Shown here: positions 37,087 to 46,096 of the stretch, piece by piece
Layout: the number at the start of each line of letters is the position of its first letter
Position numbering within the stretch: position 1 is the stretch's first letter
Assembly (NCBI GenBank): GCA_903912525.1
Contig: CAIWHK010000063.1
Location: forward strand, 28,570 to 92,569
DNA: 64,000 nt
Origin: an uncultured bacterium
GTDB taxonomy: Bacteria; Krumholzibacteriota; Krumholzibacteriia; LZORAL124-64-63
Direction of reading: 5' to 3'
Position numbers and translations under genes: made by a program
Notes under the pieces: model-generated
Told to the model about the DNA's origin: nothing
The model's input: only the letters and a program-made list of their open reading frames with translations
Databases searched by the model: none

Positions 37087-39018
37087 TCAGCAGCACCGAT
37101 CCGGCGGCCGGTGCGGGTCGAACGGCGCCGGGCACAGGTCGGGCACGGGCTTGGCCGTGCCGTTGCGCACCGCCAGCCAGCGCCTGAGGGCGTCGGCCAG
37201 GATGACCAGCACGCAGGTCAGCATGATGACCGTCAGCGTGATGTTCAGGCCGCCGCGGAAGCGCAGCGCCGGGTTGTCGCCCTTCAGCATGGGAATGAAG
37301 CGCTGGGTGATCAGCTGGACGCCGGCCGTGATGGTGGTCACCGCCACGAACAGCATGGGCGCGACGGTCACCCACAGGTAGCGGGCGCGACCGACGTTGA
37401 CCAGCACGGTGCCGCTGACGGCCAGCGCGACCACGGCCAGGAGCTGGTTCGAGACGCCGAACATCGGCCAGATGGTGTCGATGCTGCCGGTCCAGATGAA
37501 GTACGAGTAGGCGACGACGATCATCCCGGTCGACAGCAGCGTCGACGGCAGGAAGTCGGGCCGGCCCATGCGCGGGCTGAAGCGGCCCATCACCTCCTGG
37601 ATCAGGAAGCGCGCCACGCGCGTGCCGGTGTCGATGGTCGTCAGGATAAACAGTGCCTCGAACATGATCGCGAAGTGGTACCAGAACGCCATCAGGTGCC
37701 GGAAGAACGGCAGACCCGAGAAGATCTGCGCCATGCCCACGGCCAGCGAGACGGCGCCGCCGGTGCGGCCCTGCAGCTGCTCGCCGACGGCGGCCTCCAT
37801 CGCGCGCAGGTCGTGCATGACGAAGCCCATGCGCTCGAGCACCGGCTGCCACTGCGGCTGCTTGGCCAGGTCGATGTTGATGGCGAAGTAGTCGCCGGGC
37901 ATCAGCGAGGTGGCGGCGATCAGGGCGACGACGCCGACGATGCTCTCCATCAGCATCGCCCCGTAGCCGATGGGCCGCGCGTGCGATTCCTTCGACAGCA
38001 TCTTCGGCGTGGTGCCCGACGACACCAGCGCGTGGAAGCCCGAGATGGCGCCGCACATGATCGTGATGAAGACGAACGGGAAGACCTTGCCCGGCACGAT
38101 GGGCCCGCCGCCGCCGGCGAAGGTGGTCAGCGCCGGCATCTTGAGTTCCGGGTTGACGACCATGGTGCCGATGATCAGCGCCGCGATGGTGCCGATCTTC
38201 AGGTATGACGAGAGGTAGTCGCGCGGGCACAGCAGCAGCCACACCGGCAGCACCGAGGCGATGAAGCCGTAGATGGCGATCGCGATCGTCACCCCGTGCT
38301 GCGACAGGCTGAAGTAGCGCTCGAGCGGGCTGCCCGGGATGAGGCTGCCGGCCCACGTGCAGAACAACACGGCCACGGCGCCGATGATCGAGGCCTCGAC
38401 CACCTTGCCCTTGCGGATGCGGTACATCCACAGCCCGACGAACAGCGCGATGGGGATGGTGCAGGCGATGGTGAACGTGCCCCACGACGAGCCCGCGACG
38501 TGCCACAGCGTGCCGTCGGGCCGCTTGAGCGTCTCGCCGCCCAGCGCCTTGACCACGACCAGGCCCAGGCCCGCCAGCGCGTTGACCAGGATGAAGAGGA
38601 TGGCGATGGCGGCCGTCACGCCGGCCACGGGCCCGATCTCGACGCGCGCGATCTCGGCCAGCGAGCGCCCGTTGCGCCGCACCGAGAACGCCAGCACCAG
38701 GAAGTCCTGCACCGCGCCGGCCAGCACCACGCCGATGACCAGCCACAGCAGGCCGGGCAGGTAGCCGAACTGCGCGGCCAGCACGGGGCCGACCAGCGGG
38801 CCGGCGCCGCTGATGGCCGCGAAATGGTGCCCGAACAGCACCCACTTGTGGGTGGGATGGTAGTTGTGGCCGTCGCGCAGGCGGGTGGCGGGCGTCTCGC
38901 GCGTGTCGTCCAGCACGGCCACCTTGGCGGCCAGGAACGCGGAGTAGTAGCGGTACGCAATCGCATACACGCAAAGGACGCCGATCAGGAGCGGCAGGGC
39001 GTGGATCTGGACGTTCAT
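37087..39018 (-). CDS. cstA: Carbon starvation protein A family transporter
   Basis: A 643-residue membrane protein of the CstA family. Landmarks are RYYSAFLAAKVAVLDDTRETPATRLRDGHNYHPTHKWVLFGHHFAAISGAGPLVGPVLAAQFGYLPG, the family signature, and later CGAISGFHALVSSGTTPKML and FEALFILTTIDTGTRVARFLIQE. About 16 membrane helices are expected. CstA proteins import pyruvate or peptides when carbon is scarce. Its promoter must lie in the 185-base gap shared with the divergent LVIVD gene; no cAMP-CRP site was recognised. Confidence 0.93.
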   Translation of the reverse strand: MNVQIHALPLLIGVLCVYAIAYRYYSAFLAAKVAVLDDTRETPATRLRDGHNYHPTHKWVLFGHHFAAISGAGPLVGPVLAAQFGYLPGLLWLVIGVVLAGAVQDFLVLAFSVRRNGRSLAEIARVEIGPVAGVTAAIAILFILVNALAGLGLVVVKALGGETLKRPDGTLWHVAGSSWGTFTIACTIPIALFVGLWMYRIRKGKVVEASIIGAVAVLFCTWAGSLIPGSPLERYFSLSQHGVTIAIAIYGFIASVLPVWLLLCPRDYLSSYLKIGTIAALIIGTMVVNPELKMPALTTFAGGGGPIVPGKVFPFVFITIMCGAISGFHALVSSGTTPKMLSKESHARPIGYGAMLMESIVGVVALIAATSLMPGDYFAINIDLAKQPQWQPVLERMGFVMHDLRAMEAAVGEQLQGRTGGAVSLAVGMAQIFSGLPFFRHLMAFWYHFAIMFEALFILTTIDTGTRVARFLIQEVMGRFSPRMGRPDFLPSTLLSTGMIVVAYSYFIWTGSIDTIWPMFGVSNQLLAVVALAVSGTVLVNVGRARYLWVTVAPMLFVAVTTITAGVQLITQRFIPMLKGDNPALRFRGGLNITLTVIMLTCVLVILADALRRWLAVRNGTAKPVPDLCPAPFDPHRPPDRCC

Positions 39019-39119
39019 GGGGGCGGAGTCTACGGGCGGCCGACTGGCCCGTCAACCGGCACCCCCCCCGATCTCCGCCAACGGCCTCCCAGGGCGGCAC
39101 TGATATACCGCGAATGGGG

Positions 39120-39149
39120 TTGAATTGTGCCCAGATATTGAAATAGTAT
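39120..39149 (+). promoter_or_regulatory. Predicted promoter of the LVIVD-repeat gene
   Basis: -35 TTGAAT (39120-39125), 18-base spacer, -10 TAGTAT (39144-39149), inside an AT-rich island that extends to about 39170. Transcription would start near 39156 and leave a leader of about 48 bases. Confidence 0.5.
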
Positions 39150-39203
39150 TATTAATAAGATTCTATTACCCGGCGGACGACGCCTGTCGGATGGAGGACT
39201 CCC

Positions 39204-42200
39204 ATGTCCCGTGGCTACCTTCGCCTGTGCGCCCTGATGGCGCTGGTCCCGATCAATCTTCTGGCAACCACGGCCTTTGCCATGGGCCCCAACCTGACCT
39301 ACACCGAGGATTTCCACACCACCAACTTCAAGGATCCCGTCGGCACCACCGCCGTGTGGAACACGTCCGCCGGGATCGTTTCACTGATCCCGTTCGCTCC
39401 CACCCCGCTGGGCCACGGCACCGGAGGCGGCACCGCCAATGGCATCGCCGTGTCCGGCGACATTGCGTGCGTGGCGACTGCGACCGGGGGCCTGATGATC
39501 TACGACGTGAGCGATGTCACCGGTCCGGCGCTGGTGGCGACCATACCGGTCGCCGGGACGCCGCGCGCCGTCGCGATCGCCGGCACGGTGGCCTACCTGG
39601 CCTGTGGCACCGCCGGCCTGATCTTGTACGACATCTCACACCCGGGCTCGCCGTTCCAACTCGGACGCCTCGACACACCGGAAGACTCCCGGGGCGTGAC
39701 CGTCGTCGGCACCAAAGCCTATGTCGCCACGATCAGCGCCGGTCTTCTCATCGTCAATGTGGCCAACCCGCAACTGCCGGTCGAGATCTCGCGGATAGCC
39801 ACCGCCGATCGCGCCATGGCGGTCGCCGTGGAAGGCGACATTGCGTACGTCGCCGACTATCGGGCGGGCTTCTGCGTGATCAACGTGGCCAACCCGGCGA
39901 GCCCGTTCCTGCTCACGAGAGTGGACCTGGCAACGCCGGGCCTGGCCGTGGCTGTCAGCGGCGACCTGCTGGCCCTGGCTGCGGGAACATCCGGCGCCGT
40001 CCTGTTCGACGTGACCAACCCCTCGGCACCATCAATCCGCGGATCCGTCTCGGCGGCTGGATCCGTCAACGGTGTCCACTTCCGCAACCGGGTCCTCCTG
40101 GCGTCATCGACCGGACCCGGCCTCTTCGCCTGGGACGTCTCCAGTCCGGCAACGCCCGTCGAGAAGTGGAACTGCAGCCCTTCGGCGGCGGCGCGCGGAC
40201 TGACCACCGCAGGCACGGTGGCTTTTGTTGCGGTCGACAACGTCGGACTGCAGACGATCCGCATCGGCGAGACGACGGACCCGCCGAACCTGACCGGCCT
40301 GTCCTCTTCCTCCAATCGCGAGCGGGATGGCGCCGTCAGCGGCGATGTGCTGTGCATCGTCGGCGATCCCGTCGGCCTGGTGACGAAGTCGTTTCCGGCA
40401 GTCGGCACCCCACCCACCCTGGGCACGATAGCGACCCCGGGTGATGCCATCGCCGTCGCGGTCGAGGGCAACCTGGTGTGTGTTGCGGACAGCCTGGCGG
40501 GACTGAGCACATTCAGCATCGCGAACCCGTCAATACCCGTCTCGTTGAGCAACTACAATACACCGGGACAGGCGGTGGACGTTGCGCTCCGCGGCGGCAT
40601 CGCCTACGTCGCCGATGGAACCGCGGGACTCGCCATCATCAATGCGGGCAACCCGGGCGGCGCGCTGCTGCTGGGCACGCGCAGCCTTCCCGGCACGGCC
40701 AACGCCGTGGAATTGTCCGGCAACCTTGCCTGCGTGACCGACGGCGCCTTGCGTCTGGTAAACGTGGCCAACCCTGCGGCGCCGGTGCTGGTGGGCAGCT
40801 ATACGAGCTTCGGCGGGGGATCGGCCCGGGGCGTCGCGGTCTCGGGCTCGATTGCCTGGGTCACGGCCGGGGCCGCCGGCCTGTTCGCGATCGACATCAG
40901 CAACCCGTCCGCGCCGACGCTGATCAGCAACACCCCGGCGATAAACAGCTACCCTTACGCCAAACCGCAAATCCACGGCGCCAACGTGCTCCTGCTGGCC
41001 GATTGGGGGTCGGTCTCCACTCAACGCTTGCTGCGATACGATGTGACCAATCCCGCCGCACCGGTCCTGACCTTGATCCAAGTCATGAGCATGACGTACA
41101 CCAAAAGCATGTTTGTCGCGGATGACTACGTCGTTGCGATGTTCGCCCCCCCGAGTCCGGCTTCGGGCGGCATCATGTGCTACCGCCTGGCCCAGGCCGA
41201 GGTTTCCGGGCCGCTTTCGGGTGACGCGGTCAGCACCAACTTCGTCGCCGACCCGACGTTCATGGTGTGCGCCCGCCTGGTTACCGCGCAGTCCGGCAGC
41301 GTCGCCTGGCGGCTCGACTACGACGGCAACTTTCACCAGGTCCCGTCGACAGGCGCCTGGTTTTCGGTCCTGAACGGAAATGCCGGGGTCAGGTGGAAGG
41401 CCCTGTTGGACTGGTTGCACGCGAACCCCGTGGTGTCCAACCTCCGCATCGACTGGCGACTCCACGAGGCTCGGATCGACTCGGTGGCCGACGTACGCCC
41501 CGACCAGGGCGGCTGGGCCAACCTGTATTTCACCGCCTCGGGCCACGACGTCACGAGCTATGGCGGCGTCGTCACCGGGTACACGGTCTATCGCCGTGTC
41601 GGCGACAAGACCCTGGCCGCGCAGGCATCCGCTGCCAAGGCCGCGCGCCTGCCGGGCGCGACCGTGGACGGCGCTGCGTATCCGACCGGTCGCGAGGTCC
41701 TGGTCGACGGCAAGGCCTACATCGTCAACGACGGGGCCGACAAGAGCGCGCCCCCCGGCGTGTGGAGCATCCTGACCTCGTTCTGGGCGACGAAGCAGGA
41801 CCAGTACGTCGTAACCGTGCCGACGGTAGCCGACGACGGCCCGGACGGGCCCGGGTGGTCCAGCTACTACGTGTCGGCGTACCTGGCGGCGAGTTCGACG
41901 TTTTATGCCAGCGCCCCGGACAGCGGGCGTTCCATCGACAACATCGCCCCCGGCGTGCCGGCCGGGCTGTTGGCGCAATACACCGGCGGCGGCGCATCAC
42001 TGCAGTGGTCGGCGGCGCCCGAACGTGATTTCCAGTACTTCCGTGTCTATCGCGGCAGCTCGCCGGACTTCACGCCGACGCCGGCGAACCTGGTCGGCGC
42101 CATCGCCACGCCTGCGTGGACCGACGTCGACCCCGAGCCCTGGGCATACCACTACAAGGTCACGACCGTCGACCATGCCGGGAACGAGAGCGCGCCGGCA

Positions 42201-42524
42201 TCGCCCGCAGTGACCAGCGGAGTGGAGGCAACGCCGGCGCCAACCGCATTTGCCCTGCGTGCGAATGAGCCGAACCCGTTCAACGCCGGCACGACGATCC
42301 GGTACGATGTGCCTGCCGGCGGTGGGCGCGTGGACTTGGCGATCTACGACGCGCGCGGCAGCCTCGTGCGGCGGCTTCTCGGCGACATTGAGCCCGCGGG
42401 CCGGCACCAGTTGCGGTGGGATGGTCGCGACGACAGCGGCCGGGCACTGGCCACCGGCGTCTATTTCTGCCGCATGTCGACGCCGGCCGGCGTCCACACC
42501 CGGAAGATGAGCCTGCTCCAGTAG
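39204..42524 (+). CDS. LVIVD-repeat beta-propeller protein with FlgD-like sorting domain
   Basis: A 1,106-residue exported protein; ATG 39204 follows GGAGGACTCCC and opens a signal peptide. Residues about 75-690 are repeated units of about 45 residues built around DVSNPxxPxxxG and GIAYVADGTAGLxIINxxNP, the LVIVD beta-propeller pattern; there are roughly thirteen units. The middle region (about 690-930) is beta-rich and includes an Ig-like module. A fibronectin-type module (about 930-1010) is followed by the C-terminal FlgD-like domain, whose motif is NEPNPFNAGTTIRYDVP. Such proteins bind ligands or partners at the surface; no enzyme is visible. The gene ends at a strong terminator. Confidence 0.85.
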   Translation: MSRGYLRLCALMALVPINLLATTAFAMGPNLTYTEDFHTTNFKDPVGTTAVWNTSAGIVSLIPFAPTPLGHGTGGGTANGIAVSGDIACVATATGGLMIYDVSDVTGPALVATIPVAGTPRAVAIAGTVAYLACGTAGLILYDISHPGSPFQLGRLDTPEDSRGVTVVGTKAYVATISAGLLIVNVANPQLPVEISRIATADRAMAVAVEGDIAYVADYRAGFCVINVANPASPFLLTRVDLATPGLAVAVSGDLLALAAGTSGAVLFDVTNPSAPSIRGSVSAAGSVNGVHFRNRVLLASSTGPGLFAWDVSSPATPVEKWNCSPSAAARGLTTAGTVAFVAVDNVGLQTIRIGETTDPPNLTGLSSSSNRERDGAVSGDVLCIVGDPVGLVTKSFPAVGTPPTLGTIATPGDAIAVAVEGNLVCVADSLAGLSTFSIANPSIPVSLSNYNTPGQAVDVALRGGIAYVADGTAGLAIINAGNPGGALLLGTRSLPGTANAVELSGNLACVTDGALRLVNVANPAAPVLVGSYTSFGGGSARGVAVSGSIAWVTAGAAGLFAIDISNPSAPTLISNTPAINSYPYAKPQIHGANVLLLADWGSVSTQRLLRYDVTNPAAPVLTLIQVMSMTYTKSMFVADDYVVAMFAPPSPASGGIMCYRLAQAEVSGPLSGDAVSTNFVADPTFMVCARLVTAQSGSVAWRLDYDGNFHQVPSTGAWFSVLNGNAGVRWKALLDWLHANPVVSNLRIDWRLHEARIDSVADVRPDQGGWANLYFTASGHDVTSYGGVVTGYTVYRRVGDKTLAAQASAAKAARLPGATVDGAAYPTGREVLVDGKAYIVNDGADKSAPPGVWSILTSFWATKQDQYVVTVPTVADDGPDGPGWSSYYVSAYLAASSTFYASAPDSGRSIDNIAPGVPAGLLAQYTGGGASLQWSAAPERDFQYFRVYRGSSPDFTPTPANLVGAIATPAWTDVDPEPWAYHYKVTTVDHAGNESAPASPAVTSGVEATPAPTAFALRANEPNPFNAGTTIRYDVPAGGGRVDLAIYDARGSLVRRLLGDIEPAGRHQLRWDGRDDSGRALATGVYFCRMSTPAGVHTRKMSLLQ

Positions 42525-42544
42525 GTCGGGATCCGCCCGAAATC

Positions 42545-42579
42545 GAAGCGTCCCGTGGTCCATCGACGCGGGACGCTTC
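42545..42579 (+). terminator. Intrinsic terminator of the LVIVD-repeat gene
   Basis: A perfect 11-bp stem, GAAGCGTCCCG (42545-42555) with CGGGACGCTTC (42569-42579), has a 13-base loop and is followed by ATTTCGTTTCG. It lies 20 bases past the stop at 42524. Confidence 0.85.
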
Positions 42580-42608
42580 ATTTCGTTTCGCAGCTGGGAT
42601 GATTCCCG

Positions 42609-43133
42609 TCAGCCCTCCACCCGCGCCAGCAGGTTGTAGAACGTGTCGCCCCCGCGGGTGTCGGTCCACACCTGCAGGCCCCGCCCCCGCACCTTGTCCA
42701 GCAGCGGCGCCGGGATGAACGGGGTGATGAGCAGGTGCGCCTGTCCGGGCTCGAGCGCGCCCACGGCCGCCATCACGCGCGGCAGCGGGTGCTCGCCGGC
42801 GCCGATGGCCTCGCGCGCGTCGTCGGTCGAGACGACCTTCACCGTGTCGACCCAGGCGGGGCGCTCGCCCTGGCCCGCGAACGGGTCGCTGGCCGTGAAC
42901 CCTTCCTGGCCGGCGGCGGCGCGCAGCTTGTTGATGAGTTCACCCAGCCCGAGGCCGCCCACCTGCGCCGCCTGCTCCAGCGTAGTGATCTTCGCCACGG
43001 TCTTGCGGAGCAGCGGATTGCGCAGCCGCGCAAACTCGGGAGCGATCCCGATCAGCAGGTCCTCGAGGTCCGGATATGCGTCCAGCAGTTCGCCCACCTT
43101 CATGTGCGGCGTGATCAACGGCCGGTCATTCAT
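42609..43133 (-). CDS. DUF1858-DUF2249 protein
   Basis: A 174-residue cytoplasmic protein. Residues 1-70 match DUF1858, a small helical domain (ITPHMKVGELLDAYPDLEDLLIGIAPEFARL). Residues about 95-174 match DUF2249, the TusA-like two-layer fold (DTVKVVSTDDAREAIGAGEHPLPRVMAAVGALEPGQAHLLITPFIPAPLLDKVRGRGLQV). The pair often occurs with DUF438/hemerythrin proteins in nitric oxide or redox stress regulons (established association, function not settled). It overlaps the upstream DUF438 gene by eight bases, so the two are co-translated. A palindrome upstream of the operon may be an operator. Confidence 0.87.
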   Translation of the reverse strand: MNDRPLITPHMKVGELLDAYPDLEDLLIGIAPEFARLRNPLLRKTVAKITTLEQAAQVGGLGLGELINKLRAAAGQEGFTASDPFAGQGERPAWVDTVKVVSTDDAREAIGAGEHPLPRVMAAVGALEPGQAHLLITPFIPAPLLDKVRGRGLQVWTDTRGGDTFYNLLARVEG

Positions 43134-44367
43134 GGTCCTGCCCCTTCACGTAGTTCAGCAGCCGCTGCTGACCGGTCAGCGCGCGCTTGGCGGTCAGGTC
43201 CTGGCTCACCTCGAGGGTGCCGAGGAACTTCCCGTCGTCGTCGTGCAGCGCGAAATACTCGATGCAGAGGAATTTGCCGCCCAGTTCGATCCAGAACTGC
43301 GAGTGTGTCTCGCGGCCCTCGCGGAAATCGGACAGGATCTGCTGGACGATGGCCACGCTCTTGGGCGGGTGGCAGTACTCGACCTTGCGGCCGATGATGG
43401 CCCGCGTGCGCGCGAAGATGCGCTCGCGTCCTTCGCTGAAGTAGCGCACGGTGTCGTCGGCGTCGACGAAGGTGACGTCGAAGGGGATCGCGTTCAGCAC
43501 GGCCTGCAGTTGCGCGGGCGTGAAGGTGCCGGACGGCAGGCGGATGAGGCCGTCGGCGACGGCTTCGACCGGCTCCGCGCCCGCGGGCTGCCATGTCGCC
43601 GCCGGCACGACCAGGCACCAGCCCAAGTCGGCGCTGCCGGCCGCGATGGCGCCCCATTCCGCCTCGTCCAGCGAGTCCAGGCACATCGGCAGCAGGATCT
43701 GCGTTTCCTTGTCGATCATGCCGGCCACGGCCTCGACCGCCGGCTGGAGGACGAGATCGATGACGGCGCCCGCCTCGTCGGTCGTGATGCCCTCGGCCGC
43801 GGCCAGCGCCTCCCACGCGCCCTTCAGCAGCGCGCGCGTCTCGTCGTGCTTGCCCCACATCACTGTCGGCGGCCCGGTGATGCCGTGCTTCTCCAGGAAC
43901 GGGAACAGCAGGTGTTCCTTGCGCAGGTAGTGCTTCTCGACGTCCATCAACGCATTGAAGCGCACGCGCAGATCGTGTAGCAGCTCGGCCGGCGCCGCGG
44001 CGGCGTCCAGCGCCTTCAGCTGCGCGAAGAGTTCGCGGATCGCGTCCAGCTCCCAGCCCAGGGCGCGATTCTCGGCGCGGAAGACATCGACCGGGTGGCC
44101 GGCCGGCACCGCGCGCTCCTCTTCGGGCAGCAGGCTGGGGTTGAGGGCCAGCTTGTGGATGTCGCAGAACTTCAGGATGTCCTCGGTGGGCATGCCCTCA
44201 CTGATCAGTTCCTGTTCGACGGCCACGACTTCGTCGTAAGGCACCCGGCCCAGGAGCTTGATGAGCTGGGGCCGCACCGCCTCGGGCGCGTCGCCCGCAT
44301 GCAACTGCAGGATCATGTGTTTGAGCAGGGCCATGCGCCGCTGCTGGTCGTGGATGAGTTCGCTCAT
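43126..44367 (-). CDS. DUF438 / hemerythrin-like / PAS protein
   Basis: A 413-residue protein. Residues 1-80 match DUF438 (RMALLKHMILQLHAGDAPEAVRPQLIKLLGRVPYDEVVAVEQELI). Residues about 95-235 are a hemerythrin-like four-helix domain with the His/Glu ligand positions LLHDLRVRFNALMDVEKHYLRKEHLLFPFLEKHG, MWGKHDETRALL and EAVAGMIDKETQILLPM. Residues about 290-400 are a PAS domain (FVDADDTVRYFSEGRERIFARTRAIIGRKVEYCHPPKSV). The architecture is known from oxygen or nitric oxide responsive proteins, where a di-iron site binds the gas. The ATG at 44367 is well placed. It is operonic with the DUF1858-DUF2249 gene. Confidence 0.9.
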   Translation of the reverse strand: MSELIHDQQRRMALLKHMILQLHAGDAPEAVRPQLIKLLGRVPYDEVVAVEQELISEGMPTEDILKFCDIHKLALNPSLLPEEERAVPAGHPVDVFRAENRALGWELDAIRELFAQLKALDAAAAPAELLHDLRVRFNALMDVEKHYLRKEHLLFPFLEKHGITGPPTVMWGKHDETRALLKGAWEALAAAEGITTDEAGAVIDLVLQPAVEAVAGMIDKETQILLPMCLDSLDEAEWGAIAAGSADLGWCLVVPAATWQPAGAEPVEAVADGLIRLPSGTFTPAQLQAVLNAIPFDVTFVDADDTVRYFSEGRERIFARTRAIIGRKVEYCHPPKSVAIVQQILSDFREGRETHSQFWIELGGKFLCIEYFALHDDDGKFLGTLEVSQDLTAKRALTGQQRLLNYVKGQDHE

Positions 44368-44418
44368 GCTCTCGCCTCCGGGGCGGTGAACGGGCCTGAA
44401 TGGCCCTGTTCATTAATA

Positions 44419-44432
44419 GGACATTCTTGTCC
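44419..44432. promoter_or_regulatory. Palindrome GGACA-N4-TGTCC upstream of the DUF438 operon
   Basis: GGACA TTCT TGTCC, a perfect 5+5 inverted repeat whose nearest end is 52 bases before the ATG at 44367. It sits in an AT-richer promoter zone. The symmetry and the gene content suggest a dimeric regulator of nitrosative or redox stress, for example of the Rrf2 or Crp-Fnr families; which one cannot be told. Confidence 0.5.
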
Positions 44433-44528
44433 GATTTCTCGGGTAACATAGTTCGGGGGCGGGCTGGGCGCCAGTATTTGGGGAGCGATATCGTTTGTCT
44501 TACCGGATAGGAAAGGTCTCGGGACCGG

Positions 44529-45251
44529 TCAGCGGGTAGCCGCGGCCCGGGGCAACCTCACCGTCACCCTGGCGCCTCGCTGGGCATCGACCTTGACCCA
44601 GTCCGCCGCCACGGGAGGGTAGCCCTCGCAGAACACCCACACCCGCACACGAGGCGTGATCACCTGCATCCCCATCGGGGCGCCTGAATCGTCGTAGGTG
44701 GGAAATTCGCTGTCGAACGCCAGGCAATACGTATCGATCTGGAATTCGCCGGCGCCGTCGGTCGTGGTCAGGGCCGCGACGTCGAACGGCGTCAAAGAGG
44801 CGTCGTATCCCGATCGCGCCAACGCAAACGGCCGGATCATCCCGAAGTTTGTCGTCTCGACGAGTAGCCGATAACCACCCGCGGACACGAGTCGCCCGTC
44901 GTCATCCAAGCCGTCCCACGACACAGTACACGTGCCGGCTGGCCTCGTCTCATCGACCAGCGTCCTGATCGGATCCATGCCGCAGAGCGAATAGATGCCG
45001 ACGTGGACAGGTCCCTCGCGGTGCACTTCAAAGGTCCAGGCGATGTCCATCTTGTCCGGGCTGTTGCCGGATACGGGCAGGAAAACATGCTGCACGACGA
45101 TGGCGGCGCCCCACACGGGTTGTCCATCGGCATCGATGACACGCCCGTGAATGTCGTTGTCGCCCCGAAGCGGGCCCGTGGAGTCGGAGCAGGCCGCCAA
45201 CATCGCCAGAAGAATACTGCCAACGACACACGGAATCGCTCGACGCATCAT
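44529..45251 (-). CDS. Lipoprotein with carboxypeptidase-regulatory-like domain and nested FlgD-like segment
   Basis: A 240-residue lipoprotein. The start at ATG 45251 (first of two adjacent ATGs) follows GGGGGG. The lipobox is LAAC. Residues about 33-55 (DIHGRVIDADGQPVWGAAIVVQHV) are the first strands of a carboxypeptidase-regulatory-like beta sandwich. Residues about 75-135 read like a FlgD-type Ig repeat core: PVHVGIYSLCGMDPIRTLVD, then VSWDGLDDDGRLVSAGGYRL. The sandwich then resumes with TTDGAGEFQID and RVRVWVFCEGYPPVAADWV. A tandem paralogue lies upstream. The function is unknown; it may be a surface structural or binding protein. Confidence 0.7.
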   Translation of the reverse strand: MMRRAIPCVVGSILLAMLAACSDSTGPLRGDNDIHGRVIDADGQPVWGAAIVVQHVFLPVSGNSPDKMDIAWTFEVHREGPVHVGIYSLCGMDPIRTLVDETRPAGTCTVSWDGLDDDGRLVSAGGYRLLVETTNFGMIRPFALARSGYDASLTPFDVAALTTTDGAGEFQIDTYCLAFDSEFPTYDDSGAPMGMQVITPRVRVWVFCEGYPPVAADWVKVDAQRGARVTVRLPRAAATR

Positions 45252-45324
45252 CAAGATCCCCCCTGAAACGCGGATCGGCGCCACCCGGCCATGGATATCC
45301 AGCGCGCCGCTACATTGTCACAGC

Positions 45325-45344
45325 CACTTGCGCCGGCGCAAGTG
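45325..45344. repeat. Palindromic repeat, single-core copy (terminator position)
   Basis: CACTTGCGCCGGCGCAAGTG, a perfect 20-base palindrome starting 11 bases past the stop of the lipoprotein gene ending at 45356. It resembles the terminator-like copies elsewhere in the window. Confidence 0.8.
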
Positions 45345-45355
45345 CCGGAACGCAG

Positions 45356-46030
45356 CTAGTCGCTGAACGTGACCTTTGCGACAGCACCCTGTTCGGGGTC
45401 GACCGTGATCCAGTCGCTCGCCCGGGCCACGGCCCCGTCACGGAACGCCCACACGCGCACGCGGCGCGTGAACGCCACCCGGCCGTCCGGCAGGCCGGAT
45501 TCACCGAGGGCGAGGAACTCGTAGCCGAACGGCAGGCATCCGGTTTCCAGACGGAAGGCGCCCTTGTGGTCGCTGACGGCGGCCGCGGAAACGCTCGACT
45601 GCGGCATCAGCGGTCCGTAGCCGGTCCCCGTCAACACAAACTCGTCATTCGCCTCGCCGGCGGGCGCAAGTCGGCCGAGGTCGTCCTGTCCGTTCCAGAT
45701 CACGGTGAACGAGCCAACGGGCAGCTCCATGTCGATGAGGGTGCGAACCGTGTCGTCGTCGCAGAACCCGGCAACCCAGGCGTGGACGAGGCCCGGCTCT
45801 CCCAAATCGAACTGCAACCCGTGCTGCGGCTTGTCGGCTGCACTGCCGGGAACCAGCGCGAAATCGTGCTGCAGGACGATGGACGCGCCCGCCACCGGCC
45901 GGCCATGGATATCGAGGACATGCCCGCGGACGGCGTTGTCGTCGGGAGGCGGCGCTGCGGTGTCGGAGCAGGCGGCAAGCAGCATGAGAGCCGCGAGGAC
46001 GGCAATGAACCGGGTCAAGCGACGAGCCAT
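45356..46030 (-). CDS. Lipoprotein, tandem paralogue of the following gene
   Basis: A 224-residue lipoprotein starting at ATG 46030 after GAGAGG. The lipobox is LLAAC. It has the same plan as the gene downstream: VRGHVLDIHGRPVAGASIVLQHDF, then a FlgD-type segment (HAWVAGFCDDDTVRTLIDME, VIWNGQDDLGRLAPAG), and the return of the sandwich (AVSDHKGAFRLETGC, RVRVWAFRDGAVARASDWITV). The two proteins are diverged and clearly arose by tandem duplication. A palindromic repeat lies between them. A longer in-frame start (46069) lacks a ribosome site. The ligand or role is not known. Confidence 0.7.
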   Translation of the reverse strand: MARRLTRFIAVLAALMLLAACSDTAAPPPDDNAVRGHVLDIHGRPVAGASIVLQHDFALVPGSAADKPQHGLQFDLGEPGLVHAWVAGFCDDDTVRTLIDMELPVGSFTVIWNGQDDLGRLAPAGEANDEFVLTGTGYGPLMPQSSVSAAAVSDHKGAFRLETGCLPFGYEFLALGESGLPDGRVAFTRRVRVWAFRDGAVARASDWITVDPEQGAVAKVTFSD

Positions 46031-46096
46031 CCGGGAATCCTCTCTCTGAAAACAAGCGATGCCCTGCATGTCCTGAGACTGTACAGGACCGGCTGC

